From Pseudobacteriovorax antillogorgiicola (GTDB taxonomy: Bacteria > Bdellovibrionota_B > Oligoflexia > Oligoflexales > Oligoflexaceae): DNA of 64,000 bases. Below are positions 50,345-60,042 of the stretch, in pieces. The DNA lies in assembly GCF_900177345.1 (NCBI RefSeq), contig NZ_FWZT01000001.1, forward strand, positions 310,001 to 374,000, written 5' to 3'. Every line of letters starts with the position of its first letter. Within the stretch, counting starts at the first letter, position 1. The notes beneath the pieces are model-generated. The model searched no databases and had not been told where the DNA came from. It saw nothing but the letters and a program-made list of their open reading frames with translations. The position numbers and the translations under genes are program-made.

Positions 50345-51376
50345 CTACCTCCGAAGTTCCGTCGTTTCACACAAACTATCGAGGGCTTTGAAATTATCTT
50401 CAAATTGCCCCTCAGCATCTTTCAAGGCACTCAGAAACTTACCTAGCGACGGCCGCCCGACACAGTCATAAGACTGATAGAAGCGCTGTGTATCGGGAGT
50501 ATAAAGAGATGCTCCCAGGATGGACGCATTGTTCCATGCCTTGCGCCGCACATAGTCATACCTGTTCGTTTCAAATTGGGGAAGCTCTCTTGTTCGATAA
50601 CGATCGATTATTACCCATTTCTGATCGATCTTTTCTTGCCTAGAAAGGCCTTCTCTTTGATACATCTCTTCAAGCTCTTGTCGTAATTGGCCCAACCATT
50701 CCTTAAACTTAGCCTTATCACGACGTCTGGCAAAGTATGTTTCCGAAGAGGTCGCTTCACCGGTCGTTTCAAGATAGGCTACCATCAGAACCTCTGCTCC
50801 AAACTCAGCTAGATTCTCATTGAAACGTACTGATCCGGCGGACCAAAAGGTCCGATGGACTAACTCATGGAAAAAAAGGTGGGCGATGTCTAGATCCGAA
50901 CGACGAATCATTGAAGTATAAATAGGATCCTCAAACCATCCCAGGCTTGAAAATGCTCCTACATTGCCTTTAGCGACATCGTAGCTTGCGGATAGGCGTT
51001 GAAACTCCTGATCCCGCTCAACACTGTCAAAAAAGCCCAGATATGGCACCGACCCTACGATCGGAAACCACCACTTTTTGAATTTAAGCCGATCCTGCTC
51101 GGCAGCTTGGACGAGATAGGAAACACTGCCAGACTTACTGTGGATATAGTATTCGTAGGCTCCCTCCGTGTTGAGCCCTTGACTATCGGCGAATTGAATC
51201 ACCTCTGTGACATAGCTAAGCTTCTCTTTTACCTTGGGCCGAGTATTGTCATCACCTAAGACCGCTGAAACTTTTTGTCTTGAATTGAAAAGGTTATTGA
51301 AATGATAAGCCTGACGAAGAGAGTAACAAGAGAAATTGGCGCTCGCGAGTATGACAAGTAAGAGAAACGGCGGCAT
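50345..51376 (-). CDS. putative aminopeptidase lipoprotein (PF10023-like, HExxH)
   Basis: 343 residues. The signal is followed by a lipobox-like ANFSC (Cys 17). Blocks LGWFEDPIYTSM, FFHELVHRTFW (zinc motif HELVH) and FNENLAEFGAE (third ligand Glu) match the putative aminopeptidase family PF10023. Middle residues form helices rich in K and E. It is probably periplasmic and anchored to a membrane. It is followed after 1 nt by mgtE and preceded by a 12-bp hairpin after ileS. Confidence 0.83.
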   Translation of the reverse strand: MPPFLLLVILASANFSCYSLRQAYHFNNLFNSRQKVSAVLGDDNTRPKVKEKLSYVTEVIQFADSQGLNTEGAYEYYIHSKSGSVSYLVQAAEQDRLKFKKWWFPIVGSVPYLGFFDSVERDQEFQRLSASYDVAKGNVGAFSSLGWFEDPIYTSMIRRSDLDIAHLFFHELVHRTFWSAGSVRFNENLAEFGAEVLMVAYLETTGEATSSETYFARRRDKAKFKEWLGQLRQELEEMYQREGLSRQEKIDQKWVIIDRYRTRELPQFETNRYDYVRRKAWNNASILGASLYTPDTQRFYQSYDCVGRPSLGKFLSALKDAEGQFEDNFKALDSLCETTELRR

Positions 51377-51400
51377 AAAAGAAAATCCTGGAAATTCACA

Positions 51401-51432
51401 ATGGCCCCAGGAGATTCAGTTCCTGGGGCCAT
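51401..51432 (-). terminator. strong hairpin after ileS
   Basis: ATGGCCCCAGGA (51401-51412) and TCCTGGGGCCAT (51421-51432) form a perfect 12-bp stem with an 8-nt loop, 3 nt after the ileS stop. No clean T run follows on either strand. It could stop or tune read-through into the peptidase-mgtE genes. Confidence 0.6.
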
Positions 51433-51435
51433 CTG

Positions 51436-54400
51436 TCAAACTGTTTGAATTCCGATTCTACAGGATTCATCACCGATTTCGAAGCCTTCAATGAACTGAT
51501 GCTTCACATCTGCCTCTCCTACCAAGTCTAGACTGTCTGCCTGAGTCTCTGTAGAAATATAGTCAGTATTTTCCCGTACTGCATCCTGAAGCATCTGTGA
51601 GCCAGCGAATTGGATCGCAATTCGATCGGTAACTTGGAAGCCGCTATCTTTACGAAGATTTTGAATCCGGTTCACAACCTCACGGGCGAGCCCCTCACGA
51701 ATCAACTCATCGGTAAGCTGAGTATCGAGAAGAACCGTGACCCCACGATGGGTCGCAATTAAGCGATCGTCCTTTGGCCCTCGATCAATCAAAAAGTCTT
51801 CAAGGTTCAAGGTTTCACCAAGAACACTCACCTGACCCTTATCTTCCACCTCACCAAGTAGGGCAGCAACTGCATCGGGGTCCTGACTTACCGACTCTAA
51901 ATGCTTTTTGAACTCGTTGAGTCTCTTTCCTAACTTGCGACCTAAAGTTCTCAGGTTTGGCTTCACGGAAAGTCGCACATACTTTGCTTCTTCAGTAGCG
52001 AAGGTCAATTCCTTGAGATTGAGTTCCCCTTTAATAAGATCAGCTGCTTCTTCGACCTTACGGATGTCTTCATCAGATCGAGCGATGATCATCATTCCAG
52101 GAAGAACCTGCCTCGTTTTGATCTGGTGTTTCGCTCTAAGGCTACGGCCAAGTTCAGCAACGTTCCGCACCAGCTCCATTTTTCGCTCAAGCCCTTGATC
52201 AACAAGCTGCTCTTGAAATTCAGGCATGTCACACAAGTGTACAGACTCGGCCACACCATCGAGCCCTTCTGTTAGGACACGATATAACTTATCTGCTGTG
52301 AACGGCGCAAACGGTGCGAATACTTTGGCGAAGTTTGCTAAAACATAGAATAGAGTTTCATAAGCTTCTCGGGTCTCTTGACTCATCGTCTTTTGACCGC
52401 CCCAAAACTTACGACGACTCTGCCTGATATACCAATTAGTTAGATCTTCGATGAACTCCAGAACATTTGGTACGACGTTGTAAAGGCGATAGAGCTCCAT
52501 CTCTTTATGCACCGCACCAACCAAAGTCTGAAGTTTTGAAATCAACCAGCGATCCAGCTCACCACTTACCTTTGGTGCTTGGTTCACCAAATCTGCTGAA
52601 GGCTGCCAACCATCAGCATCCGCATAGGTTGTCATAAAACTCAACGAGTTCCACAGTGGCAGAATTACCGCTCGGGTGGTTTCCTTAACGCCATCGTTGG
52701 TAAACTTCAGATCTTCTCCGCGAAGAATCGCGGAATTAAGCATATACAAGCGCACACTGTCGGCACCGAACTCATCGATGAGCTCTAGCGGTGGCGTATA
52801 GTTCCGCCAACGCTTCGACATTTTGCGGCCATCAGAAGCTAAAACCAAACCATTAACAACAACATTTTTGAAAGCTGGCCTTTCAAATAGTGCAGCACTC
52901 AACACAGCAAGCGTATAGAACCAGCCTCGTGTTTGATCGAGGCCTTCAGCAATAAAATCAGCTGGAAAGTTGTCTTCAAATCGATCTTTGTTCTCGAAGG
53001 GATAGTGTAACTGAGCATAAGGCATGGACCCAGACTCAAACCAGCAATCGAATACTTCGTTGATTCGCTTCATCGTTCCACCACAATCGGGGCAGCTATA
53101 GGTCAGATCATCGATGAAGTGTTTATGCAGGTCCTCAACCTTTGTTCCAGTTTTCTCTTCCAAAGATTTGATGTCGCCTAAGCACTCAATATGGGACTCA
53201 TCTTTATCACAAACCCAGATTGGCAAAGGTGTTCCCCAAAAACGATTGCGACTAATAGCCCAATCACGGGCGTTCTCCAGCCACTTACCCATGCGGCCAG
53301 CTTTTAAATGTCCGGGCACCCAGTTGATAGTCTTGTTGTTCTCGACAAGCTGATCCTTGATTTGCTCCACTGCCACATACCATGAGGGAATCGCTCTGTA
53401 GATCAAAGGACCATTGGTTCGTTCGCACATGGGGTAGCTGTGGACAATAGTATCTTGCTTGAAGAGCTTGCCTTGATCTTTCAAGTCCTTGATAATTTGC
53501 TTATCCGCATCCTTAACAAATAAACTCTTGTATTCGGGTATCTCATCCTTGAAACAACCCTCGTCATCGAGAGGGTCGATCAATTCGATGCCAGCTTGGC
53601 GACAGGCAGCAAAGTCATCCTCACCATATGCTGGTGCCAGATGAACAATCCCGGTACCATCTTCTGTCGTGACATAATCAGCCCCCAAGACTTTGAAGCT
53701 ATTGCTGTGATCCTTGAAGTACGGGAAAAGTGGCTCGTAAGATTTTCCGATCAGATCCTGACCTTTGAGTTCTTCTAGGACTTCATATTTTGGCTCTTTA
53801 TCTTTCTTCGACTTCTTAAAGACCTTATCCAAAAGCGCTTTGGCAAGATAAACCTGCTCATCGGTTTCACGCACACGAACTTTCACGTATTCAATCTCTG
53901 GCCCGACAGCCAGAGCCAAGTTCGAAATTAAAGTCCAGGGCGTTGTGGTCCATGCAAGAAAGCAGACATCCTCATCAGAAAGCTTAAACTTAACGGTAAT
54001 CGCTGGATCTTGGACGTCTTGGTAGTTCTGATTCGCCTCGAAATTTGAAAGAACCGCTGTGATACGTGGCGAGTAAGGCACAACCTTATGGCTTTGATAA
54101 ACCATGCCCTTGTCATATAGGGATTTGAAGACCCACCAGACCGACTCCATGAAAGATGGGTCCATCGTCCGATATTGTCTATCCCAATCAACCCATCGAC
54201 CCAAGCGGGTGATGGTTTTCTGCCACTCTCCGGCATAATGAAGTACGGACTCACGGCACTTCTCATTGAACTTATCGACACCCATGTCAATAATATCTTG
54301 ACGCCCCTTGAGCCCTTCGTTCTTTTCAACTTCGAATTCTACAGGCACGCCATGAGTATCCCAGCCGAAGCGACGGTCAACATCGTAGCCCCGCATATTC

Positions 54401-54612
54401 CAATAACGAGGTACCGTGTCTTTAATCGTGTTGGCCAGGAGGTGTCCGTAATGAGGCAAACCGTTCGCAAAGGGCGGCCCATCATAGAAGTTAAACTCCT
54501 TGGCCCCTTTGCGGTTATCATTGGATTTTTTAAAAATGTCGTTTTGATTCCAGAAGTTTAGGATCGTTTGCTCAAGTTCTGGAAGGTTGACACTGGACTT
54601 TACGGGCTTCAT
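51436..54612 (-). CDS. ileS: isoleucyl-tRNA synthetase, eukaryotic-like (type 2) form
   Basis: Charges tRNA-Ile. The 1058-residue chain has GPPFANGLPHYGHLLANTIKD (HIGH box as HYGH), RRFGWDTHGVPVE, editing-domain blocks LAWTTTPWTLISN and GTGIVHLAPAYGEDDF, WAISRNRFWGTPLPIW, and GRKMSKRWRNYTPP (KMSKS loop KMSKR). The length and the YGH/KMSKR pattern point to the IleS2 group shared with eukaryotes. That group is generally less sensitive to mupirocin than IleS1. ATG at 54612 (GTG at 54615 also possible). Confidence 0.95.
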   Translation of the reverse strand: MKPVKSSVNLPELEQTILNFWNQNDIFKKSNDNRKGAKEFNFYDGPPFANGLPHYGHLLANTIKDTVPRYWNMRGYDVDRRFGWDTHGVPVEFEVEKNEGLKGRQDIIDMGVDKFNEKCRESVLHYAGEWQKTITRLGRWVDWDRQYRTMDPSFMESVWWVFKSLYDKGMVYQSHKVVPYSPRITAVLSNFEANQNYQDVQDPAITVKFKLSDEDVCFLAWTTTPWTLISNLALAVGPEIEYVKVRVRETDEQVYLAKALLDKVFKKSKKDKEPKYEVLEELKGQDLIGKSYEPLFPYFKDHSNSFKVLGADYVTTEDGTGIVHLAPAYGEDDFAACRQAGIELIDPLDDEGCFKDEIPEYKSLFVKDADKQIIKDLKDQGKLFKQDTIVHSYPMCERTNGPLIYRAIPSWYVAVEQIKDQLVENNKTINWVPGHLKAGRMGKWLENARDWAISRNRFWGTPLPIWVCDKDESHIECLGDIKSLEEKTGTKVEDLHKHFIDDLTYSCPDCGGTMKRINEVFDCWFESGSMPYAQLHYPFENKDRFEDNFPADFIAEGLDQTRGWFYTLAVLSAALFERPAFKNVVVNGLVLASDGRKMSKRWRNYTPPLELIDEFGADSVRLYMLNSAILRGEDLKFTNDGVKETTRAVILPLWNSLSFMTTYADADGWQPSADLVNQAPKVSGELDRWLISKLQTLVGAVHKEMELYRLYNVVPNVLEFIEDLTNWYIRQSRRKFWGGQKTMSQETREAYETLFYVLANFAKVFAPFAPFTADKLYRVLTEGLDGVAESVHLCDMPEFQEQLVDQGLERKMELVRNVAELGRSLRAKHQIKTRQVLPGMMIIARSDEDIRKVEEAADLIKGELNLKELTFATEEAKYVRLSVKPNLRTLGRKLGKRLNEFKKHLESVSQDPDAVAALLGEVEDKGQVSVLGETLNLEDFLIDRGPKDDRLIATHRGVTVLLDTQLTDELIREGLAREVVNRIQNLRKDSGFQVTDRIAIQFAGSQMLQDAVRENTDYISTETQADSLDLVGEADVKHQFIEGFEIGDESCRIGIQTV

Positions 54613-54615
54613 CAC

Positions 54616-54938
54616 ACTCTCTTTGGTTTAAATTCTGGCTGTGTCGCTAGTTAATAGCTCTATAGAATTAGAAACTTATTCTTCTACACCCTATCGTTCT
54701 TTAGAGAAATAGGAAAGCTTCCGAAAACAAGCATGTCAGGGCAATTATTAGAGCTTGCCCACCTTTTTATCAAACGAACAACTTCTAAACACTCCAGATG
54801 GTAATAACGTTGGAGCAATCCATCGGCAAAGGCAGTCATATCAATATTTTATCTAGAGATCAGAAAGATCATGCTTGGCCGAGGCCTTGCAGCAGCGGTT
54901 TAGACGACCTGACCGACTGTTGCTGGAGCCGAACGACC
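54616..54938. other. 323-nt divergent intergenic region with an orphan terminator-like hairpin
   Basis: This gap separates ileS (minus) from the exported-protein gene (plus). It holds GGGCAA (54739-54744) and TTGCCC (54755-54760) followed by ACCTTTTTAT, which looks like a weak plus-strand terminator with no gene before it. I saw no convincing -35/-10 pair, tRNA or T-box. The plus frame from 54798 to 54938 is open, but its codons do not look coding. Confidence 0.4.
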
Positions 54939-56060
54939 ATGCCTGCTTGGATAAATGTAATTCTATTTGCCGCACTCAGCATTTGCTGGACCTCAGATTG
55001 TTTCGCCGACAAGTGGCTTCCTCTGGATCACATCAAATCTGCCCCCAAGGCGAAATTGGAACGTTCTGCATGGAGTCATTGGATTGATAATACAACTCGC
55101 AGCATGTTCTTAGATGGTGAGAACTGGAGACGGACCCAAGAGTCTTACGACGCTAGCCAGGCAGCAAACCCAAAGACGATTCGGAGCTTCGAGCTTCTCG
55201 ATCGCAATATGAGTTTTGGGCAACAACAAGCTCTCAATGATTTATTCCTAGCTTTTTCTGAACGAGAAGTTCAGAAGATTGATTTCTTTCAATCCTTCAA
55301 AGGTGGGCTCAATTTTAAGTGGGACTTTAAGGAGTCTACCAAAAAATCACAGCCTACTGCCCCTAAAATTAACGATCCCATTCGCTACGGATTGGTAGTT
55401 AAAGGCATCAAACCAAGTGAGGATCAACATCTTACAGCTGCTTTAGGCCACGAAAATTACCACTTAATCGACTCTGCACCGAAGGCTCAGGTACTTTGGG
55501 GGATTGAAAAGAAAGTACTTAAGAACGTTCCACGAAATCCATATCAAGTTTCTATTGAGCCTGATCGTACGATCGCTAACCCATATTTGAGCTGGTTCCA
55601 TAAGCGTATCATAGACCCGATTACGAGCCTAAAGATCTCAGGAAACGTTCGGCCCCACAACCCCGACCCCAAAGCGACTGCTGGTCAAGGATTGCCTCCT
55701 CAAGTGATTTCACTGAACCAGGACAATGGGATCTACTCATTGCAACTTATTACGAACTCAGATCTTGAACCCGAGCAGATGCTACACGTTATCCAAGTAG
55801 ATTTGGGTGGCGTTGTCTATCGAAACGAAATGAACATGGACTGGGACGTTCAAAAAGTTTCACTTTTGGGTATCGCCGCCTTCAAGAATGTTTCTGCAAA
55901 CATTCATCACATTATCGAAGCTGAACGCTATCAATCTGAAATCGCGATCCACGGCCCCGGGCAGATTTGGAGCCTCCGCACAGACACCACAATCGACTTC
56001 ATGGATGAGTGGGATCATGACAGCCACTTCTTAGAGCTTGGTCTCACTCAATATTTTTAG
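54939..56060 (+). CDS. exported protein of unknown function, possibly outer membrane
   Basis: 373 residues. A signal peptide (INVILFAALSICWTSDCFA) precedes a soluble-looking N-terminal region. The second half has strands of the barrel type and ends FLELGLTQYF, an aromatic outer-membrane tail. No family recognised. The ATG at 54939 has GGAG 10 nt upstream; an earlier ATG at 54798 would place 47 polar residues before the signal. It lies upstream of the PilZ gene. Confidence 0.65.
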   Translation: MPAWINVILFAALSICWTSDCFADKWLPLDHIKSAPKAKLERSAWSHWIDNTTRSMFLDGENWRRTQESYDASQAANPKTIRSFELLDRNMSFGQQQALNDLFLAFSEREVQKIDFFQSFKGGLNFKWDFKESTKKSQPTAPKINDPIRYGLVVKGIKPSEDQHLTAALGHENYHLIDSAPKAQVLWGIEKKVLKNVPRNPYQVSIEPDRTIANPYLSWFHKRIIDPITSLKISGNVRPHNPDPKATAGQGLPPQVISLNQDNGIYSLQLITNSDLEPEQMLHVIQVDLGGVVYRNEMNMDWDVQKVSLLGIAAFKNVSANIHHIIEAERYQSEIAIHGPGQIWSLRTDTTIDFMDEWDHDSHFLELGLTQYF

Positions 56061-56087
56061 CAGTTGCTGGCTTTTTTCAAAGGCCCA

Positions 56088-56117
56088 TGGACTTCATATT
56101 CCCCGATGGCCTATAAT
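56088..56117 (+). promoter_or_regulatory. candidate promoter for the PilZ gene
   Basis: TGGACT (56088-56093), an 18-nt spacer and a perfect TATAAT (56112-56117) lie 39 nt before the GTG start. Confidence 0.55.
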
Positions 56118-56155
56118 TTAGAAATAGACCAATATTTACGCCCTAGGGGGATTCG

Positions 56156-56539
56156 GTGTCTTCAGAATCGAAGCCTATACAAAAGATAGCCAAGAACCGG
56201 GCTCAACGATATATCTCACACGCTCTTGTGGAAGTGCGCCGCTTCAAGCTGTTGCCTTTTTTTTGTGATAGCGCAGTACTCTTGGACATCAGTATTGGTG
56301 GCTTTAAACTCGAATTTACAGGAGAGATTAAGGTCGTTCCCGGCAATCAGTACTGGCTGAACATTCCCCTCTCTCCTCTAGGTATTTATGCACCCAAAAG
56401 ACTTATCTGCAAATCAGAATGTCGATGGTTCGACGATACTCGCTATCGGATCGGTGGTACATTTATCGATTTAACCAAGACCGAGCAGATGCTCATCGAA
56501 CAGATCGTTTCAAGCCTCAAAAGCCGCGGCCAGCTTTAG
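56156..56539 (+). CDS. PilZ-domain protein (putative cyclic-di-GMP binder)
   Basis: 127 residues. A basic segment with RAQR near residue 15 stands in for the RxxxR motif. LLDISIGGFKLEF supplies DISxGG, and YRIGGTFIDLT closes the barrel. PilZ domains bind cyclic-di-GMP and control motility or exopolysaccharide. The RxxxR arginines are spaced NRAQR, so binding is plausible but not certain. The start is a GTG at 56156 with AGGGGG 5 nt upstream. It converges on the large lipoprotein gene. Confidence 0.82.
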   Translation: MSSESKPIQKIAKNRAQRYISHALVEVRRFKLLPFFCDSAVLLDISIGGFKLEFTGEIKVVPGNQYWLNIPLSPLGIYAPKRLICKSECRWFDDTRYRIGGTFIDLTKTEQMLIEQIVSSLKSRGQL

Positions 56540-56551
56540 TGGAATTAGTAG

Positions 56552-58528
56552 TCATCCTTGGCTAGGCTTAAACCAGGGGGTATCATCGCAAAACTGCCCC
56601 GACTTCTCTACGGATATCTGCAAGCTAACCTCTTCTACATTGAGCGCAGCATTGATCGGAACTTTGATTTCAAAATCTCGAAAACCGAGGGAGAACGGGG
56701 TATTCACACTGGGACCGTCGACATATCGATAGGATCGCTGCCGACTATCCACGACGATACCGAAATTTTGTGTTTCAGCGAAGTCCACTGAAATTCGCCA
56801 CACCACCGATTCAGTATCAGAACGCTCATCTATCAAACTTGCTCCCACATAAAGGCTACCATCCACTTTCAAACCGGAATAATAAGCTAGGTCTATGCCA
56901 GGGCATGTGGTCGTACCCACCCGATCATCAACCAGAATCCGTGCCGGGATGAGATCGAACCATTCTCCAAAAGAGCCATCAAATACAATCCCTTCTGGAT
57001 AGCTGACCGGATTCCGTGGATCAAATCCCTCGATAAACTCAGTAAAGTCGGTCCAGCCGTCACCATCTGTATCCGGATTACTGGGATCGGTTTTAAGATT
57101 CACTTCCACGATTTGAGGCAGACCATCACCATCTAGATCAGACAAAAGGCTCAAATTCAGAGCAAGACCTTCGTCTCCGGCCTTCCAACGGACCAGAAAC
57201 TGATCTGTATCCTGCTCGGGCAACAGATTTGCCAAAATGCAATCGAGGTGGAGTTTCTCATTTTCACTAAGGCACTGAAAAACCGCGCTAATGATTTCTT
57301 TGTCACTGAATCGAAGACCCAACGCCAAAGCCAGAGATTCCTCACTTGGCTCACCCCACACCTTGCTCTGCAGATCAACATTAATCAGAGATTGAAGATC
57401 TCCAAAAGCAGACCTCATCGCTGATTGTTCAAGGGCCCCCTGCAAAACTCTTGGATAGGCCAAGTCGCTAAGTGGCAGCTGCCTTAACCAATGGAAAAAG
57501 TACTGCCTCAAGGCCTCCCGATACCACTGAGAGTCTTGGAAAAGCTGATTAAATTCTGAGCCGCCTGGAAAATCCTGTATCCTAATAGTCAAGCTTTCTG
57601 AGTCATCGAGAGTTTCAGCTGCATGTTGCCCCGCCACCAATACAATATCGATCGCCCTATTGATGGCATTTGTTGCCCGCAGAGCCTTAATGAGTAAGCT
57701 TTCTGTTGTGGTCATGATTTCCTCCGCAATGTTGCGTTGGGTGTACCATGCAATCGATGCAGCTCCAGCCTGCGCCTTACACCGACGAAGTATGAACTGT
57801 CGACTTCCCGAAAAGTTTGATTGAAACAAAAAGGGCAGAAATTTTCGTGTCACACCCTGGCGCTCAAACTCCAGGCTTAATTCCCACAGTGGGAAGTATC
57901 GGACTCGATCAAGAAGCCACGGAGACAGCACAACTTCCCACTGCCCCTCTGCTCCCATTGCCCTTACAAGCTGATTACCTGGCACAAGATCACCATCAAC
58001 TCGAACACCGTCCTCGCTCAGGCTCACCCGTGTCGCAGGACCGAGTTTGATGAAATTATCTTCGAGGTAAGAAGGCTGCAGGACGATCGCCCAAGAGCTT
58101 TGCATGGCACCGGTCATAGCAAAGGCAAGTCCCTCGTTATAGTTCTGAATCTTGATCGAGGCAGGACTCTCCCATAACTCCACCTCCTGACGGGCAATAG
58201 CAATTTTCTCCCATTCATCGTGCTGGCCATCGAGGACAAGCTCTTCCTCCGCAGAAGGCGCTGCGAATAGATCTTGAATGATACAGCTTTCGAACACAAA
58301 GGTAGGGGTTGTAAAATCTAGAGTTTTGACTCCTTGTTTTTTTACAAGATCATCCTCTACCGGGAGATCACTAGGAAAGCTCGGTGCGAGTTGCGGAGCG
58401 TCTTTGCCATTCCCCGATTTCGAACAAGCCAAAACCATGGAGACTAAATAACAAAGCCCTAATCCTACTTTCACAGTCTTTAAGATATCCTTGAAAATCG
58501 GCACTTTTCGATCCCTTTGCAGTGACAT
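56552..58528 (-). CDS. large lipoprotein with Ca-binding DxDxD repeats and repeated DGxxxEW modules
   Basis: 658 residues. N-terminal hydrophobic part ends in lipobox LVSMVLAC (Cys about 35). DLDGDGLPQIVE and DTDGDGWTDFTEF (about 470-505) are thrombospondin type 3-like calcium repeats. VLDGQHDEWEKIAIARQ (about 98-114) and VFDGSFGEWFDLIPARI (about 520-536) are related modules of the kind seen at the start of CBM9-like beta domains. The middle is helical. Surface-attached; function unknown. It is divergent from fadI. Confidence 0.72.
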   Translation of the reverse strand: MSLQRDRKVPIFKDILKTVKVGLGLCYLVSMVLACSKSGNGKDAPQLAPSFPSDLPVEDDLVKKQGVKTLDFTTPTFVFESCIIQDLFAAPSAEEELVLDGQHDEWEKIAIARQEVELWESPASIKIQNYNEGLAFAMTGAMQSSWAIVLQPSYLEDNFIKLGPATRVSLSEDGVRVDGDLVPGNQLVRAMGAEGQWEVVLSPWLLDRVRYFPLWELSLEFERQGVTRKFLPFLFQSNFSGSRQFILRRCKAQAGAASIAWYTQRNIAEEIMTTTESLLIKALRATNAINRAIDIVLVAGQHAAETLDDSESLTIRIQDFPGGSEFNQLFQDSQWYREALRQYFFHWLRQLPLSDLAYPRVLQGALEQSAMRSAFGDLQSLINVDLQSKVWGEPSEESLALALGLRFSDKEIISAVFQCLSENEKLHLDCILANLLPEQDTDQFLVRWKAGDEGLALNLSLLSDLDGDGLPQIVEVNLKTDPSNPDTDGDGWTDFTEFIEGFDPRNPVSYPEGIVFDGSFGEWFDLIPARILVDDRVGTTTCPGIDLAYYSGLKVDGSLYVGASLIDERSDTESVVWRISVDFAETQNFGIVVDSRQRSYRYVDGPSVNTPFSLGFRDFEIKVPINAALNVEEVSLQISVEKSGQFCDDTPWFKPSQG

Positions 58529-58638
58529 AAAGATGTCGATGGAATGGAGAAGCTATGATAGGATGCGCGTACCCATATTATGACATGATTGGGGTGATCA
58601 AAACAGTGAAGCTCATCCTAACAAGCTACCCAACCATG

Positions 58639-58668
58639 TTGACTTGGATTCAAGTTTGAAACTAAATG
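58639..58668 (+). promoter_or_regulatory. candidate promoter for fadI-fadJ
   Basis: TTGACT (58639-58644), an 18-nt spacer and TAAATG (58663-58668) lie 44 nt before the fadI ATG. Confidence 0.4.
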
Positions 58669-58711
58669 CGAGCGTTTGAGCAGAAACGTTGTAACTATTC
58701 GGGAGCTAGGT

Positions 58712-60031
58712 ATGGAAGTGAAAAAGTATCGTGGAGCATTCCCCGAGGGAAACGGTAATCCGGTGTTTATTGATGGTGTCCGAACTCCATTCGTGAAGTC
58801 GTTTGGAGCATTTCAGAAAGCTGATACTCTGGAGCTATTCAGCCGGGTCGTCGAGGGCCTCCTTCGAAAAACAGGAATTGACCCAGAGCAAATCGACGAA
58901 GTTAGTGCAGGAGTTGTCATCCCCCAAACTAAGAATGCCAATGTCGCTCGTGATGCGATCATCAATCTTGGTTTGCCAGACCACATACATGGCTACACTC
59001 TCAATCGAGCTTGTACTTCGAGCATGCATAGCATTGCCGATGCAGCTAAGGAGATTAAGTTCGGCCATCCGGCGATGATACTAGCAGGTGGTGTCGAATG
59101 CCTAAGTGATGTTCCCATCGCCTACTCAAAGAAGGCTCAGCAATTCCTATTAGAGCTTAATAAGGCAAAAACAGGGGCGGACAGGCTTGCCATAGCGAAA
59201 AAGTTCTCCGCTAAGGACTGGTTACCCAAGCCTCCCGCTCTGGCTGAGCCTTTGACCGGCTTAACCATGGGCGAAAGCGCAGAAATCATGGCCAAAATCA
59301 ACGAGATTTCGAGGGAAGATCAGGATAAGTTCGCCGCTGCTTCTCACCTGAAAGCCGCAGCTGCACAAAAAGATGGCCGCTTTGATGAAGAAGTGATTCC
59401 TGTATGGGCATCGCCATCATTCGATTGCGTGGAAGCGGATAACATTATTCGCGCTGACACCTCAGCAGAAAAAATGGCTAAGTTAAAGCCAGTATTTGAT
59501 AAGAAGTACGGTTCGTTGACTGCAGCGAATTCTTCACCTTTAACCGATGGCGCATCAGTATCGCTTATCATGGACGAGAAGAGAGCACAGGATTTGGGAC
59601 TATCTCCAAAATCCAAGATTCTTGACTTCACGTTTGTTGGGATTGACCCTACAGAGCAACTTCTTATCGGCCCTGCGATTGCTATTCCGCTACTTCTCAA
59701 GCGCAATAACATGACTTTCGACGATATCGACCTCTTCGAAATCCATGAGGCCTTTGCTGCGCAAGTACTGAGTTGCACGAAGTCTATGGACTCAGCTGAT
59801 TTTTGCGAAAGATACTTCGGCGATAGTAAAGCTTTCGGAGCTGTTCCTGAAGACAAACTGAATGTTAACGGCGGCGCTATTGCTATTGGTCACCCATTCG
59901 GAGCAACAGGTTCTCGTTTGGTCACCACACTGAGTAATGAGCTGATTCGTCGTGACAAGAACATCGGCCTGATTGGAATTTGTGCAGCTGGTGGCATGGC
60001 TGGAGCTATGCTGATCGAACGAACCAAGTAA
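58712..60031 (+). CDS. fadI: acetyl-CoA acyltransferase (FadI-type thiolase)
   Basis: Last step of fatty-acid beta-oxidation: cleaves 3-ketoacyl-CoA with CoA. The 439-residue chain has FIDGVRTPFVKSFGAF, the acyl-accepting Cys in NRACTSSMHSI, HEAFAAQVL, NVNGGAIAIGHPFGATGSR and the acid/base Cys in CAAGGMAGAM. The length and pairing with the multifunctional protein match FadI. The ATG at 58712 has GGAG 7 nt upstream; an earlier TTG at 58676 is less likely. It is 11 nt from fadJ. Confidence 0.93.
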   Translation: MEVKKYRGAFPEGNGNPVFIDGVRTPFVKSFGAFQKADTLELFSRVVEGLLRKTGIDPEQIDEVSAGVVIPQTKNANVARDAIINLGLPDHIHGYTLNRACTSSMHSIADAAKEIKFGHPAMILAGGVECLSDVPIAYSKKAQQFLLELNKAKTGADRLAIAKKFSAKDWLPKPPALAEPLTGLTMGESAEIMAKINEISREDQDKFAAASHLKAAAAQKDGRFDEEVIPVWASPSFDCVEADNIIRADTSAEKMAKLKPVFDKKYGSLTAANSSPLTDGASVSLIMDEKRAQDLGLSPKSKILDFTFVGIDPTEQLLIGPAIAIPLLLKRNNMTFDDIDLFEIHEAFAAQVLSCTKSMDSADFCERYFGDSKAFGAVPEDKLNVNGGAIAIGHPFGATGSRLVTTLSNELIRRDKNIGLIGICAAGGMAGAMLIERTK

Positions 60032-60042
60032 GGGAGACCAAA

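Noticed and set aside
54616-54760. T-box leader for ileS
   Set aside because: No T-box sequence or specifier loop pattern is visible on the minus strand.
54798-54938. N-terminal extension of the exported protein from an ATG at 54798
   Set aside because: It would put a polar 47-residue stretch ahead of a typical signal peptide; the ATG at 54939 fits better.
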